Positions 42,577 to 54,947 are shown, numbered from the stretch's first letter. The stretch: 64,000 nt of DNA from Ovis canadensis (GCF_042477335.2 NC_091251.1:89605501-89669500), one strand, 5' to 3'. Notes: generated by a model not told the origin, from the sequence alone. Program-made: numbers and translations.

Positions 42577-42967
42577 TGAACACTCTGAAGCTCACCTCCC
42601 TATTCCACTGGAAAAGCTGGAACACCTTGAGAGGATTGTCTGTCTCTCCAGGGTGCTCCAGGGTCAGCCTTTGGTGTGGGAGAGCCCAGACTTTCTGCTT
42701 TCCCACAGGACCACCAACCCTGTGTACCCCCCCCCAGCACCCAGCCCTGAAGGAGAAATGCCCAGGCAGCTGTCTCCTGCCTGGGAGATGGGGGTGGAGC
42801 CGGATACAGAGCATGACTCAGCTGGGCCCTGCTTAATGTAGATAAGGGCCCTCCCCTCCTTCTCTTCTCCCTTCCTTCCTCTTCCCTCCTCACTCCCTTC
42901 CCTAAATGTTATTCCTGGAGGTTAAACTTGCTTTTTGTTTATTTCATGTGAGTAAAAGAGAAAGGGG

Positions 42968-43183
42968 GGCTTCCCAAGTGGCTTACAAGTGGTAAAGAAC
43001 CTGCCTGCCAGTGCAGGAGACTGAGAGATGTGGGTTTGATCCCTGAGTCAGGAAGATCTCCTGGAGGACGGCATGGCAACCCACTCCTGCCTGGAGAATC
43101 CCGAGGACAGAGGACCCTGGCAGGCTACAGTTCATGGGGTCACAGTCAGACACAATGGAAGCAACCTAGCAAGCACCTGAGCA
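42968..43183 (+). mobile_element. Bov-tA SINE
   Basis: ggcttcccaagtggcttac to cagacacaatggaagcaacc. A likely imperfect target-site duplication is AGAGAAAGGGG/AGGGAAAGGGG. Confidence 0.85.
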
Positions 43184-43194
43184 AGGGAAAGGGG

Positions 43195-44520
43195 CAGAAC
43201 CTTGGCCTGGGAATGTCTGAGAAACCCCAGCAGGAAGTGACTGGCCATGGTGCCATTTGTTGGCCAAGATGTGTCACACTTGGTCACATCCGCTCTCCAG
43301 GCCTCCCACCTGGCAGTTCATCAGAACCACCTGCAAGGCTGTGACCAGCCCCACCCAGGGCGATGGCTCAGAGCACTATAGGTCGTGTTCTGCATGACAA
43401 GGGCCTATTGTGGGGGCTGAAGGGCAGTCCCTGTCCCCCAGTCCTTGATCCCTGAGCCCCCAGAGTTCTTCACTTAAAGGCTTTGTCCACTTGACAAGCA
43501 GGGCTGCATCTGCATTTTCTACTTCATACAAAAGTGGCAGGGGCCATGCCCATCCCCAGGAGATTCTGCTTCATGGATTGGGGAATCCTCATTTTAGAAA
43601 TCTATGCAGGTGAGGAAAGACTCTCTGAAGGTAAGTGGCTCTGGGAACCTAACTCCGGAAAATCACTAGGCTTCGCAGCTCTCCTATGGGCAGGGGCCTC
43701 TCAGCTCCAGCCACCAAGAGTGCCACCTGAAGATTAGTACCCTTTGCTGATTCGGAGCCCCAGCTAGGCGCTGCCCCCAGGGGTCTCTGCCTCTCCCAGG
43801 TGATGTGAATGGTTTGAGATGGATTCAGGTGAGCCATCTTCAGCCTGGCCTCCCACCTGTACTCATGACTGCACAAAAGCCAAGATCCCGACACACTCGA
43901 CTTTTCCCATGTCCAGAGTTCTTGGTTGCAGAGTGAAGCCCGTCCCAACAATTGTAGAGCTGCAACCTTAGAGGTATGTGAGGGGTAAAGGGTTGCTGTG
44001 AGCTTCCTAGGGTTAAACATGGCAAGAGGTGACCAAAGGACTGGATGGTGACTCTGAACAGTCGCGCTCTTTTTTTGAAGTACCCTGTACAGGAGTTACT
44101 CTAACCAGAAATCCCCAGGACTGGAGCCTGGCACTTCTCAGCGTCCCACATGTGCAGCTTGGGTGGCACCTTGAGACCTCTCACTTTCAACTTTCACTTT
44201 CCCCACTTTCACTTTTCAATTTTTTTTTTTACCTTTAAAGGAGGCACGCATCTCAGAGCCCTGCAGTTGTGGAGTCAGCACCCGAGAGCGCATGCCTCCT
44301 TAAATTTTTTGCCCTCAGCTTCTTAGTCTCAAGGAGTCTTTAGTCCACTGAGTCTTAGTCCCAACCCAGGGTTGTAGTGTCCTCCGAATTAGCTAGTGCT
44401 TCTGACAGCCTGTGGGATGCCCAACTGTGCTGTAGTAGGATTCAGGACTCTTAGAAGCTCACTTCCCAGAAAAAGGATGAACCTCCTCTCACTTGAAGAT
44501 CAGAAATTGAGGTCTTTTCT
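43195..44520. other. Intergenic, unassigned
   Basis: GC-rich unique sequence without SINEs. Overlapping ORFs of 60-120 codons have no recognised product. Confidence 0.45.
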
Positions 44521-44523
44521 GTG

Positions 44524-45258
44524 GAATCAGGGACTTTCCAGGTGGTTCAGTGGTAAAGAATCCATCTGGCCAGTGCAGGAGACGAAGGAGACCCAGGTTC
44601 AATCCCTGGGTCCAGAAGATCCCCTGGAGGAGAAAATGGCAATTGCTCTACTATTCTTGCTTGGCAAGAATAGCGTATTCAAAAGCAGAGACATTACTTT
44701 GCCAACTAAGGTCCGTCTAGTCAAGGCTATGGTTTTTCCTGTGGTCATGTACGGATGTGAGAGTTGGACTGTGAAGAAGGCTGGGAGCGGAAGAATTGAT
44801 GTGTTTGAACTGTGGTATTGGAGAAGACTCTTGAGGGTCCCTTGGACTGCAAGGAGATCCAACCAGTCCATTCTGAAGGAGGTCAACCCTGGGATTTCTT
44901 TGGAAAGAATGATGCTAAAGCTGAAGCTCCAGTACTTTGGCCACCTCATGCAAAGAATTGACTCATTGGAAAAGACTCTGATGCTGGGAGAGATTGGGGG
45001 CAGGAGGAGAAGGGGACGACCCAGGATGAGATGGCTGGATGGCATCACGGACTCGATGGACATGAGTCTGAGTGAACTCCGGGAGATGGTAATGGACAGG
45101 GAGGCCTGGTGTGCTGTGATTCATGGGGTCTCAAAGAGTCGGACACGACTGAGCGACTGAACTGAACTGAACTGATTCTTGCTTGGACCGAGGAGCCTGC
45201 TGGGCTACAGTCCATGGGGTTGCAAAGAGTCGGACCTGATTAGAGTGACTGAGCATGT
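44524..45258 (+). mobile_element. Bov-tA SINE split by a BovB insertion
   Basis: SINE left part 44524-44664 and right part 45187-45258 join in register across the BovB insertion. Confidence 0.9.
44665..45174 (+). mobile_element. Young BovB, 5'-truncated, nested in a SINE
   Basis: 510 bp flanked by ATTCTTGCTTGG at 44653-44664 and 45175-45186 (perfect), ending in (ACTGA)n. It keeps one open frame for the last part of reverse transcriptase ([15 protein letters not shown] to [16 protein letters not shown] and beyond), consistent with low age. It lacks the catalytic YADD motif, so it is inactive. Confidence 0.93.
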
Positions 45259-45259
45259 A

Positions 45260-46990
45260 GGCCTGTGCAATCAATGATACATTTCCGATAAATGCAGATG
45301 TGGAAGGAAATGGACGACAACAACTGAGGTCGCAGGCTCTGGATGTGATCTGCCTCTGGAGGGCTGTGCCCTGCCTGGGGCTCTGAATGTCTAAGTAGCT
45401 CTCAGATGATGAGATTGTGGTTGGTCAGGCACCAGAAGTGCCAGTTGCTCAGCTATTCTCGAGGGGAGACCAGCAATGTAAGTTGCAGGGCCTAATAAAA
45501 AATGAAAAGGTAGGCTCCTGGTTCAAAGATTAAGAACTTTAAGACATTGACAGCAGAGTATTATCACAATTGCCAGGCCTTTTGCCACTTACCTGAGCCT
45601 CATAGGGTTGTTGGGAGGATTAAGGGTCAGCTATGGAAAGCACTTCGAAAGCACCTGTGCCTGGTAAATCCTTGATAGTGTTCGTGATTATTATTGCCCA
45701 GTCCCAAAAGCCTTGACTATCAGACCATGTGCTGGTATGCAGACCAGCCTTCAGTTTACAGGAGAGACAATCAGCCCCACAGCAGGCGTTTCAAGAATAA
45801 ACATTAGGTGGATGGATGACAGGCCTCCAGACATCAGGCTACAGCTTTCCCTTCGGGTTGGCATTCTCGGTGCGGGGAGAATGAGATAACAGCACAAAGG
45901 TAACCCTGCATCTCTCAGAGATGCTGGGGAAAGCCTGGACTGGATGGGGGAGGGCTGGCCCTACGTGAATACAATGCTAACCATTGTATCACTCACCTGT
46001 TGGACTTCTGGCCCAACAGATAGGTTCTGAGCCCACTGGTAGGAGCACGGAATTATGCAGAAACAGCAGAGATGCCGTCAAACATGGGCCCTGAAACAGA
46101 TCCAGGCTGCTGTGCTATGGGCATTCATGATCTGCTTTTCGTAGTTTCTCTGTCTCCTCTCTCATTGCCAGTTGCCACTTCTCATGCTGTCAGGGCGCCC
46201 ATCTCCGCTGGCTACTCTGTAAATTGCTTACAATCTGATTAGACTTGGACAACTAACCTGGGTTATTAGATGGTGCCTTAAAAAAAAGGTAAGTGCTGTC
46301 TGAAAGCGTTAGTGCTGTTAGTATGTGCTGTCAGCTTCTCCGGGCTTTTCCTTTTTCCCCTGATTTCTGACGGTGTGCTTTGTTTTCCAGGTGAGGGAGG
46401 TTGCCAGATATTGGATTCTAGATGAATGAGTTATCACTGTAGCAATAAGGAAACGGATAGCAGGTTTTTAAAAATTACTGCCATCGCTACTGCTTTGGTT
46501 GTCATTATTAGGGTTTTAAAAACTGACAGTTTCTGAGGTCATTCTGAGAACCAGAGCAGCTCTTCCTTTCTATTCTAAGTCAGGGTAATCCGTGCGAAGA
46601 TGGCAGTTGTACTTCTAGGGCCACCAGCCGGCAACTTATGTTGAGGACAGCCAGGGTGCTGAGATGCCCAGACCTCAGCTTTGTGTACACCCCAAACCAG
46701 GGCACAGATCGTGGCCACCTCCTCCCTCCCTCCTGTCTCCCTCTGACACCTCTCAGGTGTCTTGTCATTGGCTTAGGACAGGAGGAGTGGGTGAGGCTGG
46801 GGTCAACCGAGACAGGCAGCCCTGAAGACAGAGCAGGGCAGTTGTTTTCTCCCAGAATGGACCTCCCCACCACCAGCATGACCCCACTGGTCTCAGGGAC
46901 CCCTCTTCCAAAGCCTCCCAGCTACCCCCAGACACTGTGGCTCAGCCCTGTGCCTCACCGCAGCTTACTAGTGACAATAATAGTAATAGC
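45260..46990. other. Intergenic, SINE-poor, unassigned
   Basis: About 1.7 kb with only a MIR-like core (45575-45690). Two ORFs of about 100-125 codons overlap on opposite strands at 46.6-47.0 kb; no product recognised. Confidence 0.45.
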
Positions 46991-46999
46991 TGCCATATT

Positions 47000-47115
47000 T
47001 GGAGTTCCGTGCTAAGTGGTCCATTAATCCTAACAGCCCTATGGGGTAGGTGCTGTTTTTCTTTGCATTTACAGGTAAAGAAACAGAAGTAACTTGCCAA
47101 GGTTGTCCAGGTCTT
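47000..47115 (-). mobile_element. MIR fragment, antisense
   Basis: cctaacagccctatggggtagg, then acaggtaaagaaacagaag and cttgccaaggttgtcc. Confidence 0.55.
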
Positions 47116-47477
47116 GGTCCAGGAGTGGGGTGATAATTAAAATAAACAGACCTCCTGTTTCCATGTGGCCCTTTTCTCTAAGCCAGCATTAGCCAATAAA
47201 ACCATCTTTGCTGATGGAAATGTTTTATATCTGCTCTGTCCGATACCACCAATGGTTATGGAGCACTTAAAATGTGGCTTAGTGTGAGGAACTGAAGTTT
47301 ACATTTTATTTTAATTACAATTCATGTAGCCACAGGTGACCAGTGGCTAGTAAATTGGACCACATAGATCTTGACCTTCACTAATCATCTTGTTTTCCAA
47401 ATTAAAACTCAGGACCCAGGGTCCAATATATGGGAGTGGACATGTCAGGTAAAATATTTGAAGTTTAGACTGGATGC

Positions 47478-47755
47478 TCGGCTTCCCTGGTGGCTCAGTG
47501 GTAAAGAATCCGCCTGCCAATGCTGGAGACATGGGTTTGATCCCTGGTTCAGGAAGATATCGCGTGCCACAGAGCAACTAAGTCCATGTGCCACAAGCAC
47601 TGAGCCTCTGCTCTGGAGCCCGTGTTCCACCACAAGAGAAGCCGCCACAGTGAGAAGCCTGTGCACTTCAGTGAAGAGTAGCCCCCTCTGGCCGCAACTA
47701 GAGACAAGCCCACACAGCTTCAAAGTCCCAGCACAGCCAAAAATAAATGAATAAA
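47478..47755 (+). mobile_element. CHR-2-type tRNA SINE
   Basis: ggcttccctggtggctcagt head, body with ccacaagcactgagcctc, tail caaaaataaatgaataaa. Confidence 0.85.
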
Positions 47756-47820
47756 AGGTTTCTAAAAGTTATTCAGAGACTAGATGCTAATTCCTGGACA
47801 CTAGGTCTATGCTTGACCCC

Positions 47821-48369
47821 TTGGTTGTTTTTCAGTCGCTAAGTTGTGCCCAACTCTTTGCAGCTCCATGGACTGCAGCACACCAGGCTTCCCTGTCCTT
47901 CACTATCTCCCCGAGTTTGCTGAAATTCATGCCCATTGAATTGGTGATGTTACCTAACCATTTTGTCTTATGCCACCCCCTTCTCCTTTTGCCCTCAATC
48001 TTTCCCAGCATCAAGGTCTTTTTCAATGAGTCGGTTCTTCACATCAGGTGGCCAAAGTATTGGAGCTTCAGCTTCAGAATCAGTCCTTCCAGTGAATATT
48101 CAATATTGATTTCCTTTAGGATTGACTGATTTGATCTTGCAGTCCAAGGGCCTCTCAAGAGTCTTCTCCAGCACCATAGTTTGAAAGCACAGCCTTGTCG
48201 TAGCGAACAGGCTTGCATAATTCAATACAGCTATAAGCCATACCGGGCAGGGCCACCCAAGATGGATGGGTCATAGTGAAGAGTTCTGACAAAACGCGGT
48301 CCACAGGGGGAGGAAATGGGAACCCGCTCCAGTAGTTTTGCCTCGAGAACCTATGAACAGTATGAAAAG
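47821..48369 (-). mobile_element. BovB with 5' inversion (twin priming)
   Basis: 47821-48188 is the BovB 3' end on the - strand. 48189-48369 is an upstream BovB part on the + strand (agcgaacaggcttgcataat, accatgccggg-like gccataccgggcagggcc, ctatgaacagtatgaaaagg). The pair is flanked by GCTTGACCCC (47811-47820) and GCTTGAGCCCC (48370-48380). Confidence 0.85.
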
Positions 48370-48407
48370 GCTTGAGCCCCAGCTTAGGCTTAAAATTCTC
48401 CTCTTTG

Positions 48408-48530
48408 GGACTTCCCTGGTGGCCTAACGTTAAGCCTCTGTGGTTCCAATGCAGGGGGCCCAGGTTCCAGCCCTGGTCAGGGAACTAGGATCCTGCATGT
48501 CATACAGCCAAAAAAACAAAAGTAAAAATC
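48408..48530 (+). mobile_element. CHR-type tRNA SINE
   Basis: gggacttccctggtggccta head, ccctggtcagggaactagg, tail gccaaaaaaacaaaag. Confidence 0.8.
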
Positions 48531-48544
48531 TCCTCTTTCTCCTT

Positions 48545-48715
48545 CTTTCATGTATTTTCACTTCAAATCCTCACAGAAACTCTGTAAGGAAAATGACCTT
48601 ACTCACTTTTTGCTGATGAGGCAACTGAGGCTCAGAAAGCTTAGTGGTGGCCAGGTCATGCCCCCAGAGCTGTCTAGTTCCAAAGCCCGGCTCCGCCCAC
48701 TGGGCCACACTGCTG
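48545..48715 (-). mobile_element. MIR SINE, antisense
   Basis: gctgatgaggcaactgagg, ctcagaaagcttagtggtgg. Confidence 0.6.
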
Positions 48716-48748
48716 CTCCTTAGGCCTTTTGAAGTCAATTCATCAGGA

Positions 48749-49055
48749 CTCAAACCAGTCAATCCTAAGGAAATCAATCCTGACTATTCATTGGAAGGAC
48801 TGATGCTTAAGCTCTAATACTTTGGATACCTGATGCAAAGAACTGACTCTTTAGAAAAGATCCTGATCCTGGGAAAGATTGAAGGTGGGAGGAAAAGGGG
48901 ACAACAGAGCATGAGATTGTTGGATGGCATCATCGACTCAATAGACATGAGTCTGAGCCAGCTCTGGGAGATGGTGAAGGACCGGGAAGCCTGGAGTGCT
49001 GCAGTCCATGGGGTCCCAAAGAGTTGGATACTACTGAGCAACTGAACAATAACAA
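48749..49055 (+). mobile_element. BovB 3' fragment
   Basis: actcaaaccagtcaatccta to tactactgagcaactgaac. Confidence 0.85.
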
Positions 49056-49059
49056 CATC

Positions 49060-51875
49060 AAGGGTGGCCCAGCCCTCCCACAAACCCTGGGGGCGCAGCT
49101 GCTGTGAGAAACCCAGGTAAGGAAATCTCTGAGTTCAGCGACTGAGAAGTTACTAGAATATCTAGGAGAGGAAGGGAGCAGCCGGCCCACCCACAGAGCC
49201 AACCTGCATCGCTTCCCCCACCCCTGTACCCTCCTGCACCCCCAACTGCATCTCCCACGCAGCGCCCACGGGTGTCTTGTGGAAGCGGCCAGGAGAGGGC
49301 ACGTGGGAGGTGCCATGTCCAGGGCCTGCCTCCTCCCTAAAATCCTTTGCATGCTGTCTGAATTCTAGCAGTGACAGGTTGGTTTTCTCTCTCAAAATCT
49401 CATTCACTTGCTCTCTCAAGAAGAAAATGCTTTGATAGATTGGTTTATGGGGAGGCAAAGGGGGCTTTGATTGGGAGGAGGGTCATTTGAAGGGTAGGGT
49501 TAGAGAGAAAGGCAGGTCTGGGTGGAGTTCTAGAATGGGCAAAAAGCCTGAAGACACAGCATTCCAGGGCGGGGGTGGGGGGGTGGGGCATGGGCAAGTG
49601 GAATGATCAAAGAAGCAGGAGGGAAGACGGAGAACGCTGGCAGGCAGATCTGAGGAGGCACTGAAGGCGACCCCACTTAAGCTCCAGTTTGCGTCTCTCA
49701 GGCCTCTCCAGCCAGCCTGGCTCCCTCCTGCCCCAGGGCCTTTGCAGGTCCTGCTCCCAGCTTCTGGCTGGTTCACCCCTCCTCTTCCTTCTTCAGCTCC
49801 CAGCTTATAGATCACTTTCTCAGGTCTGTTAATAGCTCCAGACTTTGCATTGTATGCATTGTAGGTTCTCACAGCATCTCCATGTGCTTAGCTCAGCTTC
49901 TAATTATTTACTTGTTAGGATTACTCTTTGGTTAATGTCTTACTCCCTCATTGGATTCTCAGCCTCATGAGAGCTGGGCCTGTGTGGGGTTTTACTCTTG
50001 GTTTTAGCTTCTCACTGTGATGCCTGTAAGATAGGTGCCACTGCATAAATATTGGCTGAAAAAGTTAAACAATACAGATGAAGTTAGTCACCATCTACAC
50101 AGAATTTTCTGCCCTTTTTCACAAAGAACTTGGGTTTGCCCAGACTGGTCACTAGAACTGTGATTTATCCATTCCCAAATGCCACCCTAACTTTCTTCTC
50201 TCATTTGTAGAAAAATATATATATAGGTTATAATGCTTTGGGTTGCAAGTAACCAAAAAGTCAACCAATGTTAGCTTAAACCCTAGGGAGATGATTTTAT
50301 TACTTAACAAATCTTAGGAGAGATGGTTTCAGAGTTGATTCAATGGCTTAATGCTGTCATGGAAAGCCAGGCTATTCCCATTTTTTCTGCCCTGGCATCA
50401 TCAGTGTACTTGCAGCAACAAACATCACAGTCTCTCAAAACAGTGTCCCAAATGGATGGAAAGGGGCAAAAAGGGGTTGGGAAGGTATTTGTTTCCAGGA
50501 CTGAATTTACAAAATTAAGCAGCTGTCTATATAAACCTCTAGGATAGCACTTACAGCATGGCAATGTAGTTCTTTCCTGACCCATGACCACCCCTTCCGT
50601 TTCTTCCCCAACCCGCTTCTTCGAAACAGAGACTGTATTATAGGAATTTCCTCTACAGCCCCTAGCACAGTCTGGGCACTCTTGGTGCTCATAGAATGGG
50701 GAGCCCTTAAGGGGGCCAAGAGTGCGGGCTGGGGAGGCGCCACAGAGGGGGGAAGGGCCGTGCCCATTGCCAGACTGGGGAACCTAGAGGGAAAGTGGGG
50801 TAGCACAGGAAAGAGGAAGTGGTCAGTCTAAGAAAAGGCTGGAGAGAGTTGTGGCAAATACTGGCACAGTCGGAGGGCTCTGCAAAAAAGGGAAGAGTGT
50901 GGATACTAAGGTTTGTGCCAGCGCAGCTTTGCTCAGGTCCCAGCAGTTTCCTCCATCTCAGCGCGTGTTGTTCCTTCCCAGGGAACGAGTGTGAGGCCGT
51001 CAGTCTACTCAGAAGCACCAAGTGCAAGGGAGCCCTTGGAGGCTGCTTCTGATGGCTTCTGCAATAGCTGGAGCAATTCCAGGATTTTAAATCCCCCTCT
51101 TACTTCTCAGGTATTATGCTCCAGTGGAATTGAATGCTCAGCACCAGGCAGGGGAGACAAGCTGATATATTGGGGGTCGTTAAGAGAGAAGGCGGTAGAA
51201 CCAGCCTCCCAGCCCCATCTTCCTTCCCATGTCCGTTCTCAGCGTCTGGCACCCTCCTCAGTCTTGGGTCCCAAGCTGCTGAAGGGCGTTGGGGGCAAAG
51301 CTGACAGGGTCAGACCGGCTCTCAGGGCACCATCAGATCAGGAAGGCCGTGCTCACTGTTGTGACCCCGTCGTGTGCTTGGGAGTTGGTCCCCTGAGGTC
51401 CTAGCCCAGCTCCCCTCTGTTGCATCCTCCCCTCCCATTGCCTTAATTCTTCCCAAGTCCCACTTTGGGAGGAGGGACATCATCCCAACTGGCTCAACCG
51501 CTTTGCCTTGCCTGGGGAGACAAAGTTTCATGTTCAGGTGAAACCATTTTAATGGATGGCTTATGCTGCCCCAAACAAGACGTCTCTAAGTGGTTTCTCA
51601 AAATAACACATCCCAAACCAAAATACACTCCAGATCAAACATCTAGAATATTCAGTATGACTCTCAGATTACCTTTTCCTGTGGAAAGATCATCAGAGCA
51701 GTGGCCTCTAGGACATTCTTCACGCAAGAGGGAAGATTGTTGGGTCTGAAGGCACCTCGGCCAAGCTCCTGAGAAGGGAAGAGGATTAACTTCGCCCTTG
51801 GGGTTTCCAATGGTCTCAGCAGAGTTAGGAACCAAAAATGGGGGCCATGGCTGCGAGACCTTTGAAAGTACGGGA
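49060..51875. other. Intergenic, SINE-free, unassigned
   Basis: About 2.8 kb without a ruminant SINE or LINE. ORFs of up to 163 codons (e.g. 50913-51404) overlap on both strands and resemble no protein I know. Possible unique regulatory or noncoding-transcript sequence; nothing proves it. Confidence 0.45.
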
Positions 51876-51877
51876 GG

Positions 51878-52165
51878 GGGCTTCTCTGGTGGTTCAGTGG
51901 TAAAGAATCTCCTTGTAATGCAAGGGACACGGGTTTAGTCCCTGGTCTGGGAAGATCCCACAAGCCGAGGGGCAGCTGAGCCCGAGTGCCACAATTACTG
52001 AAGCCCATGCACCCTAGAGCTGGTGCTCTGCAACGAGAGAAGCCACCGCAATGAGACGCCCCTGCATTGCAACTAGAGAGCAGCCCCTGCACGCCGCAAC
52101 TAGAGAAAAGCCCTCTTGCATCAACAAAGACCCAGCACAACCAAAAATAAATTTAAAAAAAAATC
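51878..52165 (+). mobile_element. CHR-2-type tRNA SINE
   Basis: gggcttctctggtggttcag head, body gtgccacaattactgaagcc, tail ccaaaaataaatttaaaaaa. Confidence 0.85.
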
Positions 52166-52639
52166 TCTGATGCATAAAAAAAACACAAAAGTATGGGCTC
52201 CCATGTAACTAGCTTTGTTGGAGGTTTCATTATCTGCAGACCCCTTCACTATGAGGGTAATCAGTCAGCCCCTCAAATGGCCAAGTGGGATTACCTTCAG
52301 CAGCAGCAGAGAAAGGGCAGGCTGGGTGCTGGTTTGGGTGGGGGAGTCCAGAGTAAAGAGGACCTGAAAGTCTGTAGACTCCCGAGGTTCAATCTTGGAA
52401 GCAAAGACAACTCAGAGCAATTCTAGAATTCTAGGCCTGAGGTGTGTCTAGGGGGCCAGGACTACCGTGAGAAGAGGGGAGGGGGCGGGCAAGCCGAGCG
52501 AAGAGGCCGTCATTTTCCAGCTGCGCTCTCCAGTCCTCTGGCTGTAGCAAGGACCCCAGGCCCTGGAGCAGTCGGAACTCTGCACGCTTCTCTGGGCTCC
52601 AGGAGCCTTTTTCACTCGGAAGGAGAAACTAAATGAGTC

Positions 52640-52870
52640 AAGGGAATCGGAAAGATGGAGTATGGGAGGTGATGCATGATACAGGATGCTCGGGGCTTGT
52701 GCACTGGGATGACCCAGAAGGATGGTGTGGGGAGGGAGGTGGGAGAGGGGTTCAGGATGGGAAACACGTGTATACCCGTGGCGGATTCTTGTCGATGTAT
52801 GGCAAAACCAATACAATATTGTAAAGTAATTAGTCTCCAATTTAAATAAATAAACTTATATTTAAAAAAT
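52640..52870 (+). mobile_element. Ruminant L1 3' end
   Basis: ggttcaggatgggaaacac, gatgtatggcaaaaccaat, acaatattgtaaagtaatt and an A/T-rich tail, as in the L1 3' UTR of cattle. Confidence 0.75.
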
Positions 52871-52874
52871 GGCT

Positions 52875-53440
52875 TTAGACAATGGGAGGTAGGGGGCGTA
52901 CTCAAGCAGAAAGCCTGGACTCTGATGTTTGTGATAGTGCCTTGTAACTGGAATGCACTATCCAAACGCTATTATAAAATCGCGTTTTCTATTATGAGAA
53001 GAGATTCTGCCTCGTGGCCGCTAGGGGGCAGCCGAGTCCCACGCGGTTGAGATGGTTTCCGCGCGGAAGGCCCACCTTGGTGTGCCAAGACGAGGACAAG
53101 AAGGGCAGCCCTGCGGAGACACCGCCAACCACGGACCTAGAGGCTCGGGGGCGAAGCTCAAGTAGGACACTTTTGTGGGAGGCTTGCTTCCTTGCTCTCT
53201 GCAATCCCCACGCACGCCCTGAACTCACTCAGAGCTTCCTGTCTGCCCCCCCAGCCCCACTCAGAGGCTGTGCCCCACAGAACGCCTGCTAGGACTGGCC
53301 CGCCCCATCCAATTTCAGTTCTTATTTTCTCGGGTTCTCCTAAAACACTGGCTCACCTGAGAAACTCATGTATGCTGAATGGCAGATGACTAAATGTACT
53401 GTTTAGCCCATCAAGGGGTATCCAAGCTGAGAGTGCTGTG
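52875..53440. other. Intergenic, unassigned
   Basis: Moderately CpG-containing stretch at about 53.0-53.2 kb (e.g. ttccgcgcggaaggcc). No gene or promoter can be claimed. Confidence 0.4.
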
Positions 53441-53445
53441 CTCTG

Positions 53446-53772
53446 CTGGGCTTAGCTGCTCAATCGTGTCGGACTCTTTGTGACCCCATGAACTGTAGCC
53501 CTCCAGGCTCCTCTGTCCACGGGGATTCTCCAGGCAAGGACCCTGGAGTGGGTTGCCATGCCCTCCTCCAGGGATCTTCCCAATCCAAGGATGGAACCCA
53601 GGTCTCCCCATTGCAGGTGGATTCTTTACTGTCTGAGCCACCAAGGAAGGCCAAGAATTCTGGAGTGGGTAGCCTATTCCTTCTCCAGGGGAACTTCCCC
53701 ACCCAGGAATCCAACCGGGGTCTCCTGCATTGCGGGCCAATCCTTTACCAGCTGAGCCACCAGGGAAGCCCA
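53446..53772 (-). mobile_element. Bov-tA SINE with duplicated head, antisense
   Basis: A full SINE body ending accaaggaaggcc, followed by a second partial body ending ccaccagggaagccc. Confidence 0.85.
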
Positions 53773-53844
53773 AGCAGAGGGTATTTGATCCCTAATAATG
53801 ATGTGGTCAACTATTTCCTCAGCCCCTGCATGGACGGGTTATCA

Positions 53845-54042
53845 GTCAGTTCAGTTCAGTTGCTCAGCCATATCCGACTCTGCGACCCCATGGACTGTAG
53901 CACGCCAGGCCTCTCTGTCCATTGCCAACTCCCGGAGTTTACTCAAACTTGTGTCCATTGAGTTGGTGATGCCATCCAACCATCTCATCCTCTGCCATCC
54001 CCTTTTCCTCCTGCCTTCAATCTTTCCCAGCATCAGGGTTAC
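53845..54042 (-). mobile_element. BovB 3' fragment, antisense
   Basis: Reversed tail cagtcagttcagttcagttg to ctttcccagcatcagggtt. Confidence 0.88.
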
Positions 54043-54299
54043 AGTAAGCTCTAACACGATATTTTTCTGATATCTTCTGCCACTGTTATGGTACCATCCA
54101 AAAAGTCTCTTGCACACATTTCTGAAACTCTCCAAAAGGCATTTTATAGGAGCTCCACCTACGACCCAGACCACTCATCATGGGGAAGCTTCTGACTGTT
54201 TCTATTGTAACGTTAGAGGGACCAGCTGCCTTCCCCCATATAAAGGTGTCCTCAGTGTACCAAACCCAAAGCAATAACATGAAAATATCCACAGTCAGT

Positions 54300-54485
54300 G
54301 GATATATAGCGCTTATGTGACTGGCATTTTCCTAAGGACTTATATGCACTTAGTTTTCACAACAACTGGGAGGAACTATTGTTATTATCCCTGCTACACA
54401 AGCGAGGAAAGTGAAGCCCAGAGAGGTTAAGTACTTTGACCAAGGTCACACAGCTGATGAGTGGGAGAGCCAAGATTGTTGTGAA
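54300..54485 (-). mobile_element. MIR SINE, antisense
   Basis: gcgaggaaagtgaagcccag, agaggttaagtactttgac and aaggtcacacagctgatgag. Confidence 0.75.
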
Positions 54486-54734
54486 GACTAAATGCGCGTA
54501 AGTCATTAAGAAAGTGCCAGGCAGTCCAGCTCTTCAGCCAGATTTGTAACCAATACACACAATGTCTCTTTAGAGAGTTCAAGAAACTGCATTTCAGCCT
54601 GGAGTCTCTTCACAGTCTTTCTTACTAGGACACAGTCGGGCAGACCTTTACTCTACTCAACAATGCCCCTTCCTTCAGACCTCGTTTTCCGGGCCTTCCT
54701 TCCATTAATATTGGATATCTACCAGGTCGCTCCT

Positions 54735-54947
54735 TGGGCTTCCCTTGGGGCTCGGTGGCAAAGAATCCACCTGCTAATGCAAGAGATGCGGGTTCAGCAC
54801 CTGGGTCAGGAAGATCCCCAGAGAAGGAAATGGCAACCCACACAAGTATCCTTGCCTGGAAAATTCCATGGACAGAGGAGTCTGGCAGGCTATACAGTCC
54901 ACGGTGTCGCAAAGAGTTGGACACGACTGAGCGACTAAGCAGCAACA
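54735..54947 (+). mobile_element. Bov-tA SINE with target-site duplication
   Basis: Flanked by ACCAGGTCGCTCCT (54721-54734) and ACCAGGTTGCTCCT (54948-54961), one mismatch. Confidence 0.92.

Noticed and set aside
44396..45160. 254-codon ORF as a host gene
   Set aside because: Its second half is BovB reverse transcriptase and its first part runs through a SINE; the 12-bp duplication shows a nested insertion.
50913..51404. 163-codon ORF on the + strand
   Set aside because: No domain or homologue recognised, no splice-site context or promoter; consistent with chance in GC-rich DNA.
53446..53772. Duplicated-head Bov-tA copies (also 27553-27825 and 40104-40222) as novel dimers
   Set aside because: Three copies of the same layout in one window indicate a common SINE subfamily, not a new event.
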